Of a DNA stretch of 64,000 nucleotides, positions 16,892 to 25,700 are shown one piece after another. A model generated the notes under the pieces. It was given only the letters and a program-made list of their open reading frames with translations. It searched no databases and was not told the origin of the DNA. Position 1 is the stretch's first letter, and the number at the start of each line of letters is the position of its first letter. The stretch is from Microbacterium sp. RU33B (GTDB lineage: Bacteria; Actinomycetota; Actinomycetes; Actinomycetales; Microbacteriaceae), in NCBI RefSeq assembly GCF_900155915.1, contig NZ_FTPO01000001.1:372001-436000 (forward strand). Reading direction: 5' to 3'. The position numbers were made by a program, and so were the translations under genes.

Positions 16892-18862
16892 GTGGCGCCC
16901 CAGCGTACGAGCAGCACGGCGGACTGGAGCCGCCGGGAGTGGCTCGCGTTCGCTGACCGCCTGCTCGCGGGGGCGATGGCGCACGCGTCGGAGAACAACG
17001 CCCGCATCACTCCCCCCGGCGTCGAGGGCGGCTACGGCACCGCCGTCGACGGGCTCGAGGGGTTCGCGCGCACCTTCCTCCTCGCCGGCTTCCGCATCGC
17101 GGGGGAGCGGGGCGAGGGCGTCGACCATCTGATCGACTTCTACTCACGTGGCATCGTCGCCGGTGTCGATCCCGACGCCCCCGACCGCTGGGTGCGCCTC
17201 GACGAGCACCCGCAGGCCAAGGTCGAAGCGGCATCTCTCGCCCTCATCCTCGACATGACGCGCCCGTGGATCTGGGATCGCCTGGATGCGCTCACCCAGC
17301 AGCGCGTCATCGACTACTTCTCGCCCGTCGTGGGCGACACGACCTACCCGAAGACGAACTGGCTGTGGTTCCGCATCGTCGTGCAGACGTTCCTGCGGTC
17401 CGTCGGCGGACCGTGGTCGGCACAGGACATCGCCGACGACCTCGACCTGCACGATGCGCTCGTGCGAGAGGACGGCTGGCTCAGCGACGGCGTCGAGCGC
17501 TCGTACGACCACTACATCGGGTGGGCGCTGCACCTGTACCCCGTGCTCTGGGTGAGAATGCAGGGGGGCGCCGAGCTCGCCGGCGACCGCACGACGACGG
17601 ATGTCGCGGCGCTGGACCGCTTCCTGCGCGATGCCGTCGTCCTCGTCGGCGCCGATGGTTCGCCGCTGCTGCAGGGCCGCAGCCTCATCTACCGCTTCGC
17701 CGCCGCCGCGCCCTTCTGGGCCGGCGTGATCGCGGGCGTGCCCTCCTCCTCTCCCGGCCTCCTCCGGCACGCGGCCGACCGCGTCGTGCGGCACTTCGTC
17801 GACAACGGCGTGCCCGATGACGACGATCTGCTGTCGATGGGCTGGCACGGAGAGTGGCGCAAGCTCGCGCAGTCGTACTCCGGGTCGGGATCGCCCTACT
17901 GGGCGGTCAAGGGTCTCGTCGGGATCTCGCTCCCGGCGGATCACCCCGTGTGGGCCGCCCCGAGCGAGCCGCTCCCGGTCGAGTCCGGCGACGTCCTCGC
18001 CCGCATCGCCGCTCCCGGCTGGGTGGTCTCCGCCACGCAGTCCGACGGCATCGTCCGCATCGCGAACCACGGCACAGACCATGCGCTCGAGGGCGCGCTC
18101 GTCGGAGACTCGCCGATCTACGCGCGCATCGGCTACTCCACCGCCGCCGCGCCGCTCGCGAACGGCCAGGCGTGGCGCGAGCCGCTCGAGCAGTCGGTCG
18201 CGCTCGTCGACGCCGCGGGCCGCGCGACCCACCGCGCGGCCATGACGCTGCTCGGCACGCGCGTCGACGACGACGTCGCGATCGCCTCCTCGACGTCGAC
18301 CGCCCACTGGATCGCCCCCGCCGACACGCAGGTGCGACACGGCTCGGGGATCACCGGCGAGGTCGCGCTCGCCGGGTCGCTCACGGTGCACTCGCTCGTG
18401 CGCGGCCCGTGGGAGGTGCGTCTCAGCGCGATCGACGCCCTCGAGTCCGGCATCGATCCGGCGGGCCTTCGCCTCCGCATCGGAGGATGGGCCCTCGCCG
18501 GGGCGGACGCGCCCGTCATCGCAGCCGCCGACGACACGGCCACCGCCACCCACGTCGGTCGCGCGAGCGGCATCCGCGCGCTCACGGCGGGGGGAACCGC
18601 ATCCGTCGTCGTCCGCGCCGATGCCAGCCCTCTCGGCGCCCACGCGGCCGTTCCCGTCGTCGACCACGCCGTCGCGGTCGGAGCGTGGACGGCGACCCTC
18701 GTGTGGCTCGAGGGCGTCGTCGACGGCACCTCGTCCGGCGACCCCTCCACCGCCCTCGTCGACGTCGCGGGACACACCGCGTTCGTCACGTGGCCCGACG
18801 GACGCGCGACCGCGACCCGTCTTCTCGACCACCGGCAGGCCCTCTCGGCAGACCGGCAGTAA
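16892..18862 (+). CDS. DUF2264 family protein
   Basis: A 656-residue protein of the DUF2264 family, found in carbohydrate-utilisation loci of Gram-positive bacteria. The N-terminal about 370 residues are rich in Trp and helices and fit an (alpha/alpha) toroid. Conserved blocks are WLAFADRLL, DEHPQAKVEAASLALIL, YPKTNWLWFRIVVQTFL and GQSLIYRFAA-like GRSLIYRFAAAAPFWAG. The C-terminal part is beta-rich. No signal peptide is present. GTG with AAGGAG 7 nt upstream fixes the start. It opens the plus-strand operon, just before the ABC importer genes. Related toroid proteins are lyases or glycoside hydrolases, so a cytoplasmic enzyme acting on the same substrate as the heparinase-like protein is likely, but no reaction is established for it here. 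Confidence 0.82.
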   Translation: MAPQRTSSTADWSRREWLAFADRLLAGAMAHASENNARITPPGVEGGYGTAVDGLEGFARTFLLAGFRIAGERGEGVDHLIDFYSRGIVAGVDPDAPDRWVRLDEHPQAKVEAASLALILDMTRPWIWDRLDALTQQRVIDYFSPVVGDTTYPKTNWLWFRIVVQTFLRSVGGPWSAQDIADDLDLHDALVREDGWLSDGVERSYDHYIGWALHLYPVLWVRMQGGAELAGDRTTTDVAALDRFLRDAVVLVGADGSPLLQGRSLIYRFAAAAPFWAGVIAGVPSSSPGLLRHAADRVVRHFVDNGVPDDDDLLSMGWHGEWRKLAQSYSGSGSPYWAVKGLVGISLPADHPVWAAPSEPLPVESGDVLARIAAPGWVVSATQSDGIVRIANHGTDHALEGALVGDSPIYARIGYSTAAAPLANGQAWREPLEQSVALVDAAGRATHRAAMTLLGTRVDDDVAIASSTSTAHWIAPADTQVRHGSGITGEVALAGSLTVHSLVRGPWEVRLSAIDALESGIDPAGLRLRIGGWALAGADAPVIAAADDTATATHVGRASGIRALTAGGTASVVVRADASPLGAHAAVPVVDHAVAVGAWTATLVWLEGVVDGTSSGDPSTALVDVAGHTAFVTWPDGRATATRLLDHRQALSADRQ

Positions 18863-18916
18863 GGCCCGAGCCCGATGACGGGTCCGGACAGCAATCGCAA
18901 AGGAGCAGCACCACTC

Positions 18917-20206
18917 ATGAAGCGCAAAATCGCCGCAGCGGCGTCACTCGTCGCCGTCGCCTCGCTCACGCTCGCCGCGTGCAGCGGCGGAACGACCGAG
19001 GAGCCGGCCGCGTCGGCAGGCCCGGTCACGATCTCCCTCTCCGGCTGGAGCCTCGAGACCACCCCGGAGTTCCAGGCGCTCGCCGACGCGTTCACCGCGG
19101 AGAACCCCGACATCACCGTCGAGCTCAAGGGCTATGACGCCGCCGAGTACAACACGCTCGTGACGGCCGACCTCGCCGCCGGCACCGGTCCCGACATCAT
19201 CACGCAGAAGGAGGTCAAGTTCGTCACGACCTTCCAGGAGGGCGGACAGCTCCTCGACGTGTCCGACGTCGAGCTCCCCGAGGGCATCGGCGGAGCGTCG
19301 TCGTACGAGGTCGACGGCGTGCAGTACGGCGTGCCGTACCGCCAGGACTCGTGGGTCCTCTTCTACAACAAGGACCTGTTCGCGCAGGCCGGTGTCGACG
19401 AGCCCGACGGCTCGTGGACGTGGGAGGACTACGACGCCGCGGCCGCAGAGCTCTCGGCCGCCCTCGCGCCCGCGCGCGGCGGCTACATGCACCGCTGGCA
19501 GTCGGTCGTGCAGGGCTTCGCGAGCGCGCAGAACGACACGAACGTCCTCGAGGGCGACTACGAGTACATGGGCGAGTACTACGACCGCGTCCTGGCCCTC
19601 CAGGCCGACGGCGCGCAGGTCGACTTCAACACGTCCAGCGCGAACCAGCTCACCTACCAGGGCGAGTTCGGCAAGCAGACGGCGGCCATGCTCCCGATGG
19701 GCACGTGGTACACCGCGACGCTGATCGCCCAGCAGGCCTCGGGCGACGCCGACACCTTCGAGTGGGGCATCGCGCCGATCCCGCAGCTGTCGTCCTCGAC
19801 GACCGGCATGGACAACGAGCCCGTGACCTTCGGCGACCCGACCGGCTTCAGCATCAACGCGAACACGGATGCCGACAAGCAGGCCGCCGCGAAGAAGTTC
19901 CTCGCGTTCGCCGCCAGCGAGAAGGGCGCCGACGTGCTCGCCGCCATCGGCATCACCCCCGCCTTCTCGAACGAGACCGTCACCGAGACCTACTTCGGTG
20001 TCGACGGCGCCCCGACCGACGACCTGTCGAAGTTCGCCTGGTCGACGCACGAGACGCACCCCGAGAACCCGACGTCGTCCAAGACGGCGGCCATCCAGGG
20101 CATCCTCAACGACATGCACTCGGCGATCCTGTCGGGCTCGACGCCCGTCGAGCAGGCCATCACCGAGGCGCAGGAGCGCGTCAAGAACGAGGTCGGACTC
20201 GACTGA
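18917..20206 (+). CDS. Sugar ABC transporter substrate-binding lipoprotein (family 1)
   Basis: An extracytoplasmic solute-binding protein of the MalE/UgpB-like family 1, 429 residues. The N-terminus MKRKIAAAASLVAVASLTL ends in the lipobox LAAC, so it should be processed by signal peptidase II and anchored in the outer leaflet of the membrane. Mature features include AEYNTLVTADLAAGTGPDII and the conserved PYRQDSWVLFYNKDLF and MLPMGTWYTATL blocks. It delivers oligosaccharides to the two following permeases. No ATPase is encoded in the locus, so a shared MsmK/MsiK-type ATPase encoded elsewhere is expected. Substrate is inferred from neighbours to be a uronate-containing oligosaccharide. Confidence 0.92.
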   Translation: MKRKIAAAASLVAVASLTLAACSGGTTEEPAASAGPVTISLSGWSLETTPEFQALADAFTAENPDITVELKGYDAAEYNTLVTADLAAGTGPDIITQKEVKFVTTFQEGGQLLDVSDVELPEGIGGASSYEVDGVQYGVPYRQDSWVLFYNKDLFAQAGVDEPDGSWTWEDYDAAAAELSAALAPARGGYMHRWQSVVQGFASAQNDTNVLEGDYEYMGEYYDRVLALQADGAQVDFNTSSANQLTYQGEFGKQTAAMLPMGTWYTATLIAQQASGDADTFEWGIAPIPQLSSSTTGMDNEPVTFGDPTGFSINANTDADKQAAAKKFLAFAASEKGADVLAAIGITPAFSNETVTETYFGVDGAPTDDLSKFAWSTHETHPENPTSSKTAAIQGILNDMHSAILSGSTPVEQAITEAQERVKNEVGLD

Positions 20207-20219
20207 GTCCGTTCGACTC

Positions 20220-20254
20220 GGTGGCCGGCCCTGCCGTGCGCAGGGCCGGCCACC
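20220..20254. terminator. Strong hairpin between binding protein and permease genes
   Basis: GGTGGCCGGCCCTG (20220-20233) pairs perfectly with CAGGGCCGGCCACC (20241-20254) around 7 bases, directly after the binding-protein stop. Such structures within importer operons usually stabilise the upstream mRNA or partly terminate, giving more binding protein than permease. Confidence 0.65.
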
Positions 20255-20285
20255 GCCTCAGAACAGCAGCAGAAGGCAGAGAATC

Positions 20286-21227
20286 ATGACGACAGTCGCC
20301 GCCAGGGATGCCGGTGCCGCGACGGTGAAGCCGCCGTCGCAGCGCAGACGCCGTTCCAAGCTCGCGCTCCGCAACACCCTCATCGGGTGGAGCTTCATCC
20401 TCCCGAACTTCCTCGGGTTCGCCACCTTGACCCTCGTGCCGGTCATCGTGCTGTTCTACATGTCGTTCACGAACTGGAACGTGTTCGGCAAGGCCGACTG
20501 GATCGGCTTCGCCAACTTCACGCGTCTCTTCGGCGACGGCAGCTTCCGCATCGCCCTGGTCAACACCCTGTACTACTCGGCGCTGCACATCCCGCTGACG
20601 ATCATCGTGTCGCTCGCGCTGGCGCTGCTGCTGAACAACAAGCTGCGCGGTGTCGCGTTCTTCCGCACCGCAGCCTTCTTCCCCTACATCACCTCGATCG
20701 TCGCGATCGCCGTGGTGTGGAACCTCCTCTTCAGCCCGGACTACGGACCGATCAACGAGATCCTCCGCTTCATCGGCATCCAGAATCCGCCCGGATGGCT
20801 CACCTCGACCGACTGGGCCATGCCCGCTGTCGTGATCGTGAGCACGTGGCGCGACATGGGCTACTACATGATCCTGTTCCTCGCGGGCCTGCAGACCGTG
20901 CCCCGCGAGCTGTACGAAGCCGCCCGCGTCGACGGCGCGAACGCCTGGAACCGCTTCGTCAACGTCACGCTGCCGTGCCTGCGCCCGACGATGTTCTTCG
21001 TCACCGTCATGCTGACGATCGGCTCGTTCAAGATCTTCGACCTGATCCTCGTGATGACCGACGGCGGACCCGGACAGGCGACGCTCGTGCTGTCGCAGTT
21101 CATCTACCGCAAGGGATTCGAGGAGAGCCAGTTCGGCTACGCCTCGGCCGCCGCCGTCGCGCTGTTCTTCATGTGCATCATCGTGACGATCCTGCAGTTC
21201 CTCTGGAACAAGAGAGCGAGCAAGTGA
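20286..21227 (+). CDS. Sugar ABC transporter permease (MalF/UgpA type)
   Basis: An inner-membrane permease of the binding-protein-dependent transport family, 313 residues with six predicted membrane segments after a basic N-terminus (KPPSQRRRRSKLALRNT). The EAA loop that contacts the ATPase is seen at ELYEAARVDGANAWNRF. The C-terminal helix ends in ILQFLWNKRASK. It pairs with the next permease to form the channel. ATG follows GAAGGCAGAGAATC; its stop overlaps the next ATG (TGATG). Confidence 0.92.
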   Translation: MTTVAARDAGAATVKPPSQRRRRSKLALRNTLIGWSFILPNFLGFATLTLVPVIVLFYMSFTNWNVFGKADWIGFANFTRLFGDGSFRIALVNTLYYSALHIPLTIIVSLALALLLNNKLRGVAFFRTAAFFPYITSIVAIAVVWNLLFSPDYGPINEILRFIGIQNPPGWLTSTDWAMPAVVIVSTWRDMGYYMILFLAGLQTVPRELYEAARVDGANAWNRFVNVTLPCLRPTMFFVTVMLTIGSFKIFDLILVMTDGGPGQATLVLSQFIYRKGFEESQFGYASAAAVALFFMCIIVTILQFLWNKRASK

Positions 21228-22153
21228 TGACCGGTCTCACCGTTCCCACGCAGGATGTCGTGGGCCTGCGCAAGCTGAGCGAGGGCGCCCCCGAGCGGCG
21301 CGACCGGTCCGGCGGACCCGCGCAGTCGCCGGGTCGGCGCATCGGACGCATCGCGATGTACATCGCGCTCATCGTCGCCGCCGTGGGGCTCCTGCTGCCG
21401 TTCTTCTGGATGGTCATGAGCTCGCTGAAGAGCCCGAACGAGGTCTTCAGCGTCCCGGTCAAGTGGTTCCCGGAGACCGTCATCTGGGCGAACTACATCG
21501 ACATCTGGACCGAGACGAACATGCTCGTCTGGATCCGCAACACGCTGCTGCTGGCCGTGGTGGTGACGTTCCTCCAGGTGCTGACGGGCTCGTTCGCCGC
21601 CTACGGCTTCGCCAAGATGCGCTTCCCCGGCCGCGACGTCCTCTTCCTCGTCTACATCGGAACGATCGCGGTCCCGTGGCAGTCGTACATGATCCCGCAG
21701 TTCATCCTGCTGTCGAACATCAAGGTGTCCAACACGCTGTGGGCCATCATCCTGATCCAGGCGTTCGGCGCGTTCGGCGTCTTCCTGATGAAGCAGTACT
21801 ACGAGACGATCCCGGAGGAGCTCAGCGAGGCCGCCCGCCTCGACGGTCTCAGCGAGTACGGCATCTGGCGCCGGATCATGCTGCCGCTGTCGATCCCGGC
21901 GCTCGCGAGCCTCACGCTGCTGACGTTCGTGGGCACGTGGAACGACTACCTCGGGCCGCTCATCTACCTGCGCAACCCCGACCTGTGGACCATTCAGCTC
22001 GGACTCAAGTCGTTCGTGAGCAACCTCTACGACACCAACTACGCGCTGCTGTTCGCGGGTCTGACGATCTCGATCATCCCGATCGCGCTCATCTTCCTCG
22101 CCGGGCAGAAGTACTTCGTCGAGGGCATCGCGACGAGCGGGATGAAGGGCTGA
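21227..22153 (+). CDS. Sugar ABC transporter permease (MalG/UgpE type)
   Basis: The second permease of the importer, 308 residues with six membrane segments. The first starts near residue 40 (IAMYIALIVAAVGLLLPFFW). The EAA loop reads ELSEAARLDGLSEYGIWRRI, and the MalG-type signature GTWNDYLGPLIYL is clear. The N-terminal 35 residues are hydrophilic. It is coupled to the preceding permease by a one-base overlap, and a DUF624 membrane protein follows 2 bp after its stop. Confidence 0.92.
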   Translation: MTGLTVPTQDVVGLRKLSEGAPERRDRSGGPAQSPGRRIGRIAMYIALIVAAVGLLLPFFWMVMSSLKSPNEVFSVPVKWFPETVIWANYIDIWTETNMLVWIRNTLLLAVVVTFLQVLTGSFAAYGFAKMRFPGRDVLFLVYIGTIAVPWQSYMIPQFILLSNIKVSNTLWAIILIQAFGAFGVFLMKQYYETIPEELSEAARLDGLSEYGIWRRIMLPLSIPALASLTLLTFVGTWNDYLGPLIYLRNPDLWTIQLGLKSFVSNLYDTNYALLFAGLTISIIPIALIFLAGQKYFVEGIATSGMKG

Positions 22154-22155
22154 TC

Positions 22156-22824
22156 ATGCGCCGCATCTCGCACGACACGTATGCCACCGTCTTCGCCGTC
22201 GTCTATCTCGGCGTCGTCACGAACGCCCTGCTGCTCGTCTCCAGCCTGCCGCTCGTGGTGCTGCTGGTGACGACCGACCCGATGACGTCGTGGCCGCTGA
22301 TCGCCATCGCCGCGCCGCTGTGCGCGCCGGGCATCGCCGCGGCGTTCCGGGTGTTCCGCGAGCATGCGCTGGGCGGCACCGCACCGGTGCGCGCGTTCTG
22401 GGCGGGCATCCGCGCGACGTGGGCCAAGGCGCTGGCGATCGGTGTCATCGGAACCTCCTCGATCGTGGTGCTCTTCGTCGACTTCCGGCTCGTCGCGGAT
22501 GCCGCGATCGGCGTGCTGGTCGGCCCGGTGCTGCTCGTGCTGGCGTTCGTGGCGGTCGCCACGACACTGCTCGCCCTCGTCGGCGTGGCCGAGGAGCCGG
22601 CCGCCCGCCTGCGCGACATCCTCCGGGCCGCCGCCGTCCTGGGCATGCGCCGCTGGTATCTGACGGCCGTGTCGCTCCTCGCCTTCGGGGCGCAGGCGTG
22701 GCTGTTCGTCTCGATGCCCGCCATCGCGATGGGCCTCACGGCATCCGCCGCCCTCTACCTCGCCTGGGCGAACTCGCGGTACTCGCTGCGCCCTGTGCTC
22801 GACCTCGAACCGGCTGTCGCCTGA
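22156..22824 (+). CDS. DUF624 (YesL-like) membrane protein
   Basis: A 222-residue membrane protein with about five hydrophobic segments and no catalytic motif. Length, spacing of helices and the N-terminal YLGVVTNALLLVSSLPLVVL place it in the DUF624/YesL family. In Bacillus subtilis yesL belongs to the rhamnogalacturonan utilisation region next to a sugar ABC importer. Members are regularly found beside family-1 sugar transporters and uronyl hydrolases, as here. It is probably an accessory to transport or signalling, but its function is unknown. Confidence 0.8.
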   Translation: MRRISHDTYATVFAVVYLGVVTNALLLVSSLPLVVLLVTTDPMTSWPLIAIAAPLCAPGIAAAFRVFREHALGGTAPVRAFWAGIRATWAKALAIGVIGTSSIVVLFVDFRLVADAAIGVLVGPVLLVLAFVAVATTLLALVGVAEEPAARLRDILRAAAVLGMRRWYLTAVSLLAFGAQAWLFVSMPAIAMGLTASAALYLAWANSRYSLRPVLDLEPAVA

Positions 22825-22861
22825 CCGGCGTCGTCACCCCTCACGAAGGAAGCCCTCACTC

Positions 22862-24043
22862 ATGACGTCCACGTCCACCGAGACCCCCGCCATCGCGGGC
22901 CTCGATCGAGCGCTCGTGCAGGCGCTGTCCACCGTGCGCCGCAACATCGGCGCCTTCGGCAGCGCGTACCCCGACGACACGACGACCGGCGACCGGTACC
23001 CGCTCCGCCCGGCGCACAAGGGGTTCCCGGTGGGAGCCAACCAGGGCTGGACCACGAGCTTCTGGCCCGGCACGCAGTGGATCGCGTTCGAGCTCACGGG
23101 CGACGCGGAGTTCCGGGATGCCGCGCTCGGCCACGCCCGCGACTTCGCCCGCCGGGTGCACGACGAGGAGGACCTCGAGACCCACGACCTCGGATTCCTC
23201 TACACGCTCGCCTCGGTCGCTCCGTGGCGGCTGCTGTCGGATCAGGCCTCGCGCGCCGCGGCGCTGCGCGCTGCGGACGCCCTCATGCGCCGCTTCCTCG
23301 AGCCGGCCGGCATCGTGCAGGCGTGGGGCGACCTCTCCGACCCCGCGCAGCGCGGGCGGACGATCATCGACAGCCTCATGAACATGCCGCTGCTCACGTG
23401 GGCCTTCGAGCAGACCGGTGAGGAGCGCTACGCCGACGCCGTCCGCCGCCACACGACGCAGCTGCGCGCGCACATCCTCCGCGAGGACGACTCGACGTTC
23501 CACACGTTCTACTGGGACGCCGAGACCGGCGAGCCGCTGCGCGGCGGCACGGAGCAGGGCGCGTTCGACCAGTCGTGCTGGGCACGGGGCCAGGCGTGGG
23601 GCATCTACGGCTTCGCCCTCAACCACAAGGCGACCGGCGACCCCGAGCTGCTCGAGGCGTCGCGCCGCTCGGCCGAGTACTTCCTCGCCCACCTCCCCAG
23701 CGACCGCGTGCCGTTCTGGGACCTGGTCTACACCGACGGCAGCGATGCCCCGCGCGACAGCTCGGCCGGTGCGATCGCGGTGTGCGGGCTCCTCGAGCTC
23801 GCTGAGCTCGAGACCGACCCCGCCCTCGCCGACCGCTGGCGGGCGGAGGCCCGCGGCATCCTGACGTCGCTCATCGCGAACTACGCGCCGGAGACGCCCG
23901 AGGCCTCGGACGCGCTGATCCTGCACAGCGTCTACGACCTGCCGAAGGACAACGGCGTCGACGAGGGGACGCTCTGGGGCGACTACTTCTACCTCGAGGC
24001 GCTCATGCGCGCCGCGCGCCCCGATTGGACCCCCTACTGGTGA
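22862..24043 (+). CDS. Glycoside hydrolase family 88, unsaturated glucuronyl hydrolase
   Basis: Cytoplasmic enzyme that removes the 4,5-unsaturated uronic acid left at the non-reducing end by polysaccharide lyases, by hydrating the vinyl ether bond. It releases 5-keto-4-deoxyuronate. At 393 residues it fits GH88 UGL, an (alpha/alpha)6 barrel. The two catalytic aspartates known from Bacillus sp. GL1 UGL (Asp88, Asp149) correspond here to Asp109 in ETHDLGFLY and Asp170 in TIIDSLMNMPLL. Other family blocks are NQGWTTSFWPGTQWIAFELT, SCWARGQAWGIYGF and YDLPKDNGVDEGTLWGDYF. No signal peptide. Its product feeds KduI and KduD encoded just downstream. It could act on pectin- or glycosaminoglycan-derived ends. 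Confidence 0.93.
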   Translation: MTSTSTETPAIAGLDRALVQALSTVRRNIGAFGSAYPDDTTTGDRYPLRPAHKGFPVGANQGWTTSFWPGTQWIAFELTGDAEFRDAALGHARDFARRVHDEEDLETHDLGFLYTLASVAPWRLLSDQASRAAALRAADALMRRFLEPAGIVQAWGDLSDPAQRGRTIIDSLMNMPLLTWAFEQTGEERYADAVRRHTTQLRAHILREDDSTFHTFYWDAETGEPLRGGTEQGAFDQSCWARGQAWGIYGFALNHKATGDPELLEASRRSAEYFLAHLPSDRVPFWDLVYTDGSDAPRDSSAGAIAVCGLLELAELETDPALADRWRAEARGILTSLIANYAPETPEASDALILHSVYDLPKDNGVDEGTLWGDYFYLEALMRAARPDWTPYW

Positions 24044-24906
24044 GGCTCGTCACGCTGCGCACCCCTGCGGGACTCCGGGCGGCCGCCGTCGTCGACATCG
24101 CCGGGGTCGACCGCGTGGTCGAGCTCGCCGGCACGGTCGCCGACGTCCTGGCCGACCCGGGCGCCCGCGCCGTGGCCGAGACGGCGGTCTCGGCCGCGAC
24201 GGACGCCGCGCCCGCCCTGGCGGACGTCGAGCTCGACGCGCCCGTGCGACCGGGCAAGCTCCTGTGCCTCGGCTACAACTACCGCGGGCACGTGCCCGAC
24301 GGCGTCGATCCGACGGCCTCCGATCCGGAGTTCCCCGACGTCTTCGTCAAGACGCCGAACACGATCGGCGGACCGCACGATCCGGTCATCGTTCCGGATG
24401 CCGCGACCGATGTCGACTACGAGGGCGAGATCGCCGTCGTCATCGGCCGACGGGCCCGCGGCGTCGCGCTGGAGGACGCCCTCGAGCACGTCGGCGGCTA
24501 CACGATCCTCAACGACGTCTCCGACCGCGCCTGGCAACGCCGTCAGAGCCAGTGGGCGCTCGGCAAGTGCTCCGACGGCTTCGCGCCGCTCGGGCCCTGG
24601 GTCGTCACGGCCGACGACGTCGCCGATCCGCAGGATCTGCTCGTCGAGGTCGTGCGCGACGGCGTCGTGACGGTGTCGCAGTCGACGTCCACCACGATCT
24701 TCTCGGTCGCCTTCGTCGTCCACTACCTCAGCCAGATCATGACGCTCGAGGTCGGCGACGTCATCTCGACCGGCACGCCGCAGAAGCTCCCCGAGGCGAA
24801 CGACTCGCACCGGCCGCTGGCGGCGGGGGATGCTGTCACCATCCGCATCTCGGGCCTCGGCGCCCTCACGACCACGTTCATCGACCCGCTGGGAGCATCC
24901 GCATGA
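24040..24906 (+). CDS. Fumarylacetoacetate hydrolase (FAH) family protein
   Basis: A 288-residue enzyme of the FAH superfamily, whose members hydrolyse, hydrate, decarboxylate or isomerise 2-keto acids using Mg or Mn. The core LCLGYNYRGHV, the metal-binding DYEGEIAVVIG and the FAPLGPWVV and ISTGTPQKL blocks are all present. It lies inside the uronate operon between the GH88 and kduD genes, joined by GTGA and ATGA overlaps, so it should act on a keto-deoxy sugar acid of this route. A TTG at 24025 is an alternative start. Related enzymes act on 2,4-diketo-3-deoxy sugar acids in oxidative rhamnose/fucose pathways, but the reaction here is not known. Confidence 0.85.
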   Translation: MRLVTLRTPAGLRAAAVVDIAGVDRVVELAGTVADVLADPGARAVAETAVSAATDAAPALADVELDAPVRPGKLLCLGYNYRGHVPDGVDPTASDPEFPDVFVKTPNTIGGPHDPVIVPDAATDVDYEGEIAVVIGRRARGVALEDALEHVGGYTILNDVSDRAWQRRQSQWALGKCSDGFAPLGPWVVTADDVADPQDLLVEVVRDGVVTVSQSTSTTIFSVAFVVHYLSQIMTLEVGDVISTGTPQKLPEANDSHRPLAAGDAVTIRISGLGALTTTFIDPLGASA

Positions 24907-25667
24907 TCCTCGACACCTTCCGCCTCGACGGGCGGGTCGCCCTCGTCACCGGATCGAGCCGCGGTCTCGGCCAGGGCGCGGCGGTCGCCCTCGCCGAAGC
25001 CGGCGCCGACATCGCGCTGCTCGATCGCGGCGACGCATCCGAGACCGCCGAGCTCATCCGCGCGACCGGCCGTCGTGTGCACCCGATCTCCCGCGACCTC
25101 GTCGACGCCGCGCCCGAAGACCTCGCGTCCGCGGTCGACGAGGTGGTCGCCGAGCTGGGGGGCCTCGACATCCTCGTCAACAACGCCGGCACGATCCGAC
25201 GGGCACCGGCCCTCGAGTTCGCGGCACAGGACTGGAACGACGTGCTCTCGGTGAATCTGGACGCCGTGTTCCACCTGTCGCAGGCCGCCGGACGCCACAT
25301 GGTCGCCAGCGGTCACGGCCGCATCATCAACGTCGCCTCGATGCTCTCGTTCCAGGGAGGCATTCTCGTTCCGGCATACACGGCGTCCAAGCACGCCGTC
25401 GCCGGACTGACGAAGGCGCTCGCGAACGAATGGGCCGCCTCCGGCGTCACGGTCAATGCCATCGCGCCGGGCTACATGGCCACCGACAACACCGCCGCCC
25501 TCCGCGCCGACGAAGCGCGCGAGGCATCCATCGTCGCCCGCATCCCCGCGGCACGGTGGGGCACGCCCGCCGATCTTCAGGGCGCCTTCGTCTTCCTCGC
25601 GTCGGATGCCGCCGCCTACGTCACGGGTGCCGTCGTGCCCGTCGACGGCGGCTGGCTCGTGCGCTGA
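24903..25667 (+). CDS. kduD: 2-dehydro-3-deoxy-D-gluconate 5-dehydrogenase (KduD-type SDR)
   Basis: A 254-residue short-chain dehydrogenase that by family and context reduces 2,5-diketo-3-deoxygluconate to KDG with NAD(P)H. The N-terminus ILDTFRLDGRVALVTGSSRG contains the cofactor motif TGSSRGLG. NNAG follows, then the catalytic Ser of NVASMLSFQGG and the YTASKHAV Tyr/Lys pair. The VPAYTASK and GYMATDNTAALRAD stretches are characteristic of the KduD subgroup. It overlaps the FAH gene (ATGA) and lies just before kduI. Confidence 0.92.
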   Translation: MILDTFRLDGRVALVTGSSRGLGQGAAVALAEAGADIALLDRGDASETAELIRATGRRVHPISRDLVDAAPEDLASAVDEVVAELGGLDILVNNAGTIRRAPALEFAAQDWNDVLSVNLDAVFHLSQAAGRHMVASGHGRIINVASMLSFQGGILVPAYTASKHAVAGLTKALANEWAASGVTVNAIAPGYMATDNTAALRADEAREASIVARIPAARWGTPADLQGAFVFLASDAAAYVTGAVVPVDGGWLVR

Positions 25668-25700
25668 CAGAATTCTCTACATCTCCAAGGAGCGGAACAC

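Noticed and set aside
24025..24042. TTG at 24025 as the FAH start
   Set aside because: It would overlap the GH88 gene by 19 bp, while the GTG at 24040 gives the 4-bp GTGA coupling seen throughout this operon.
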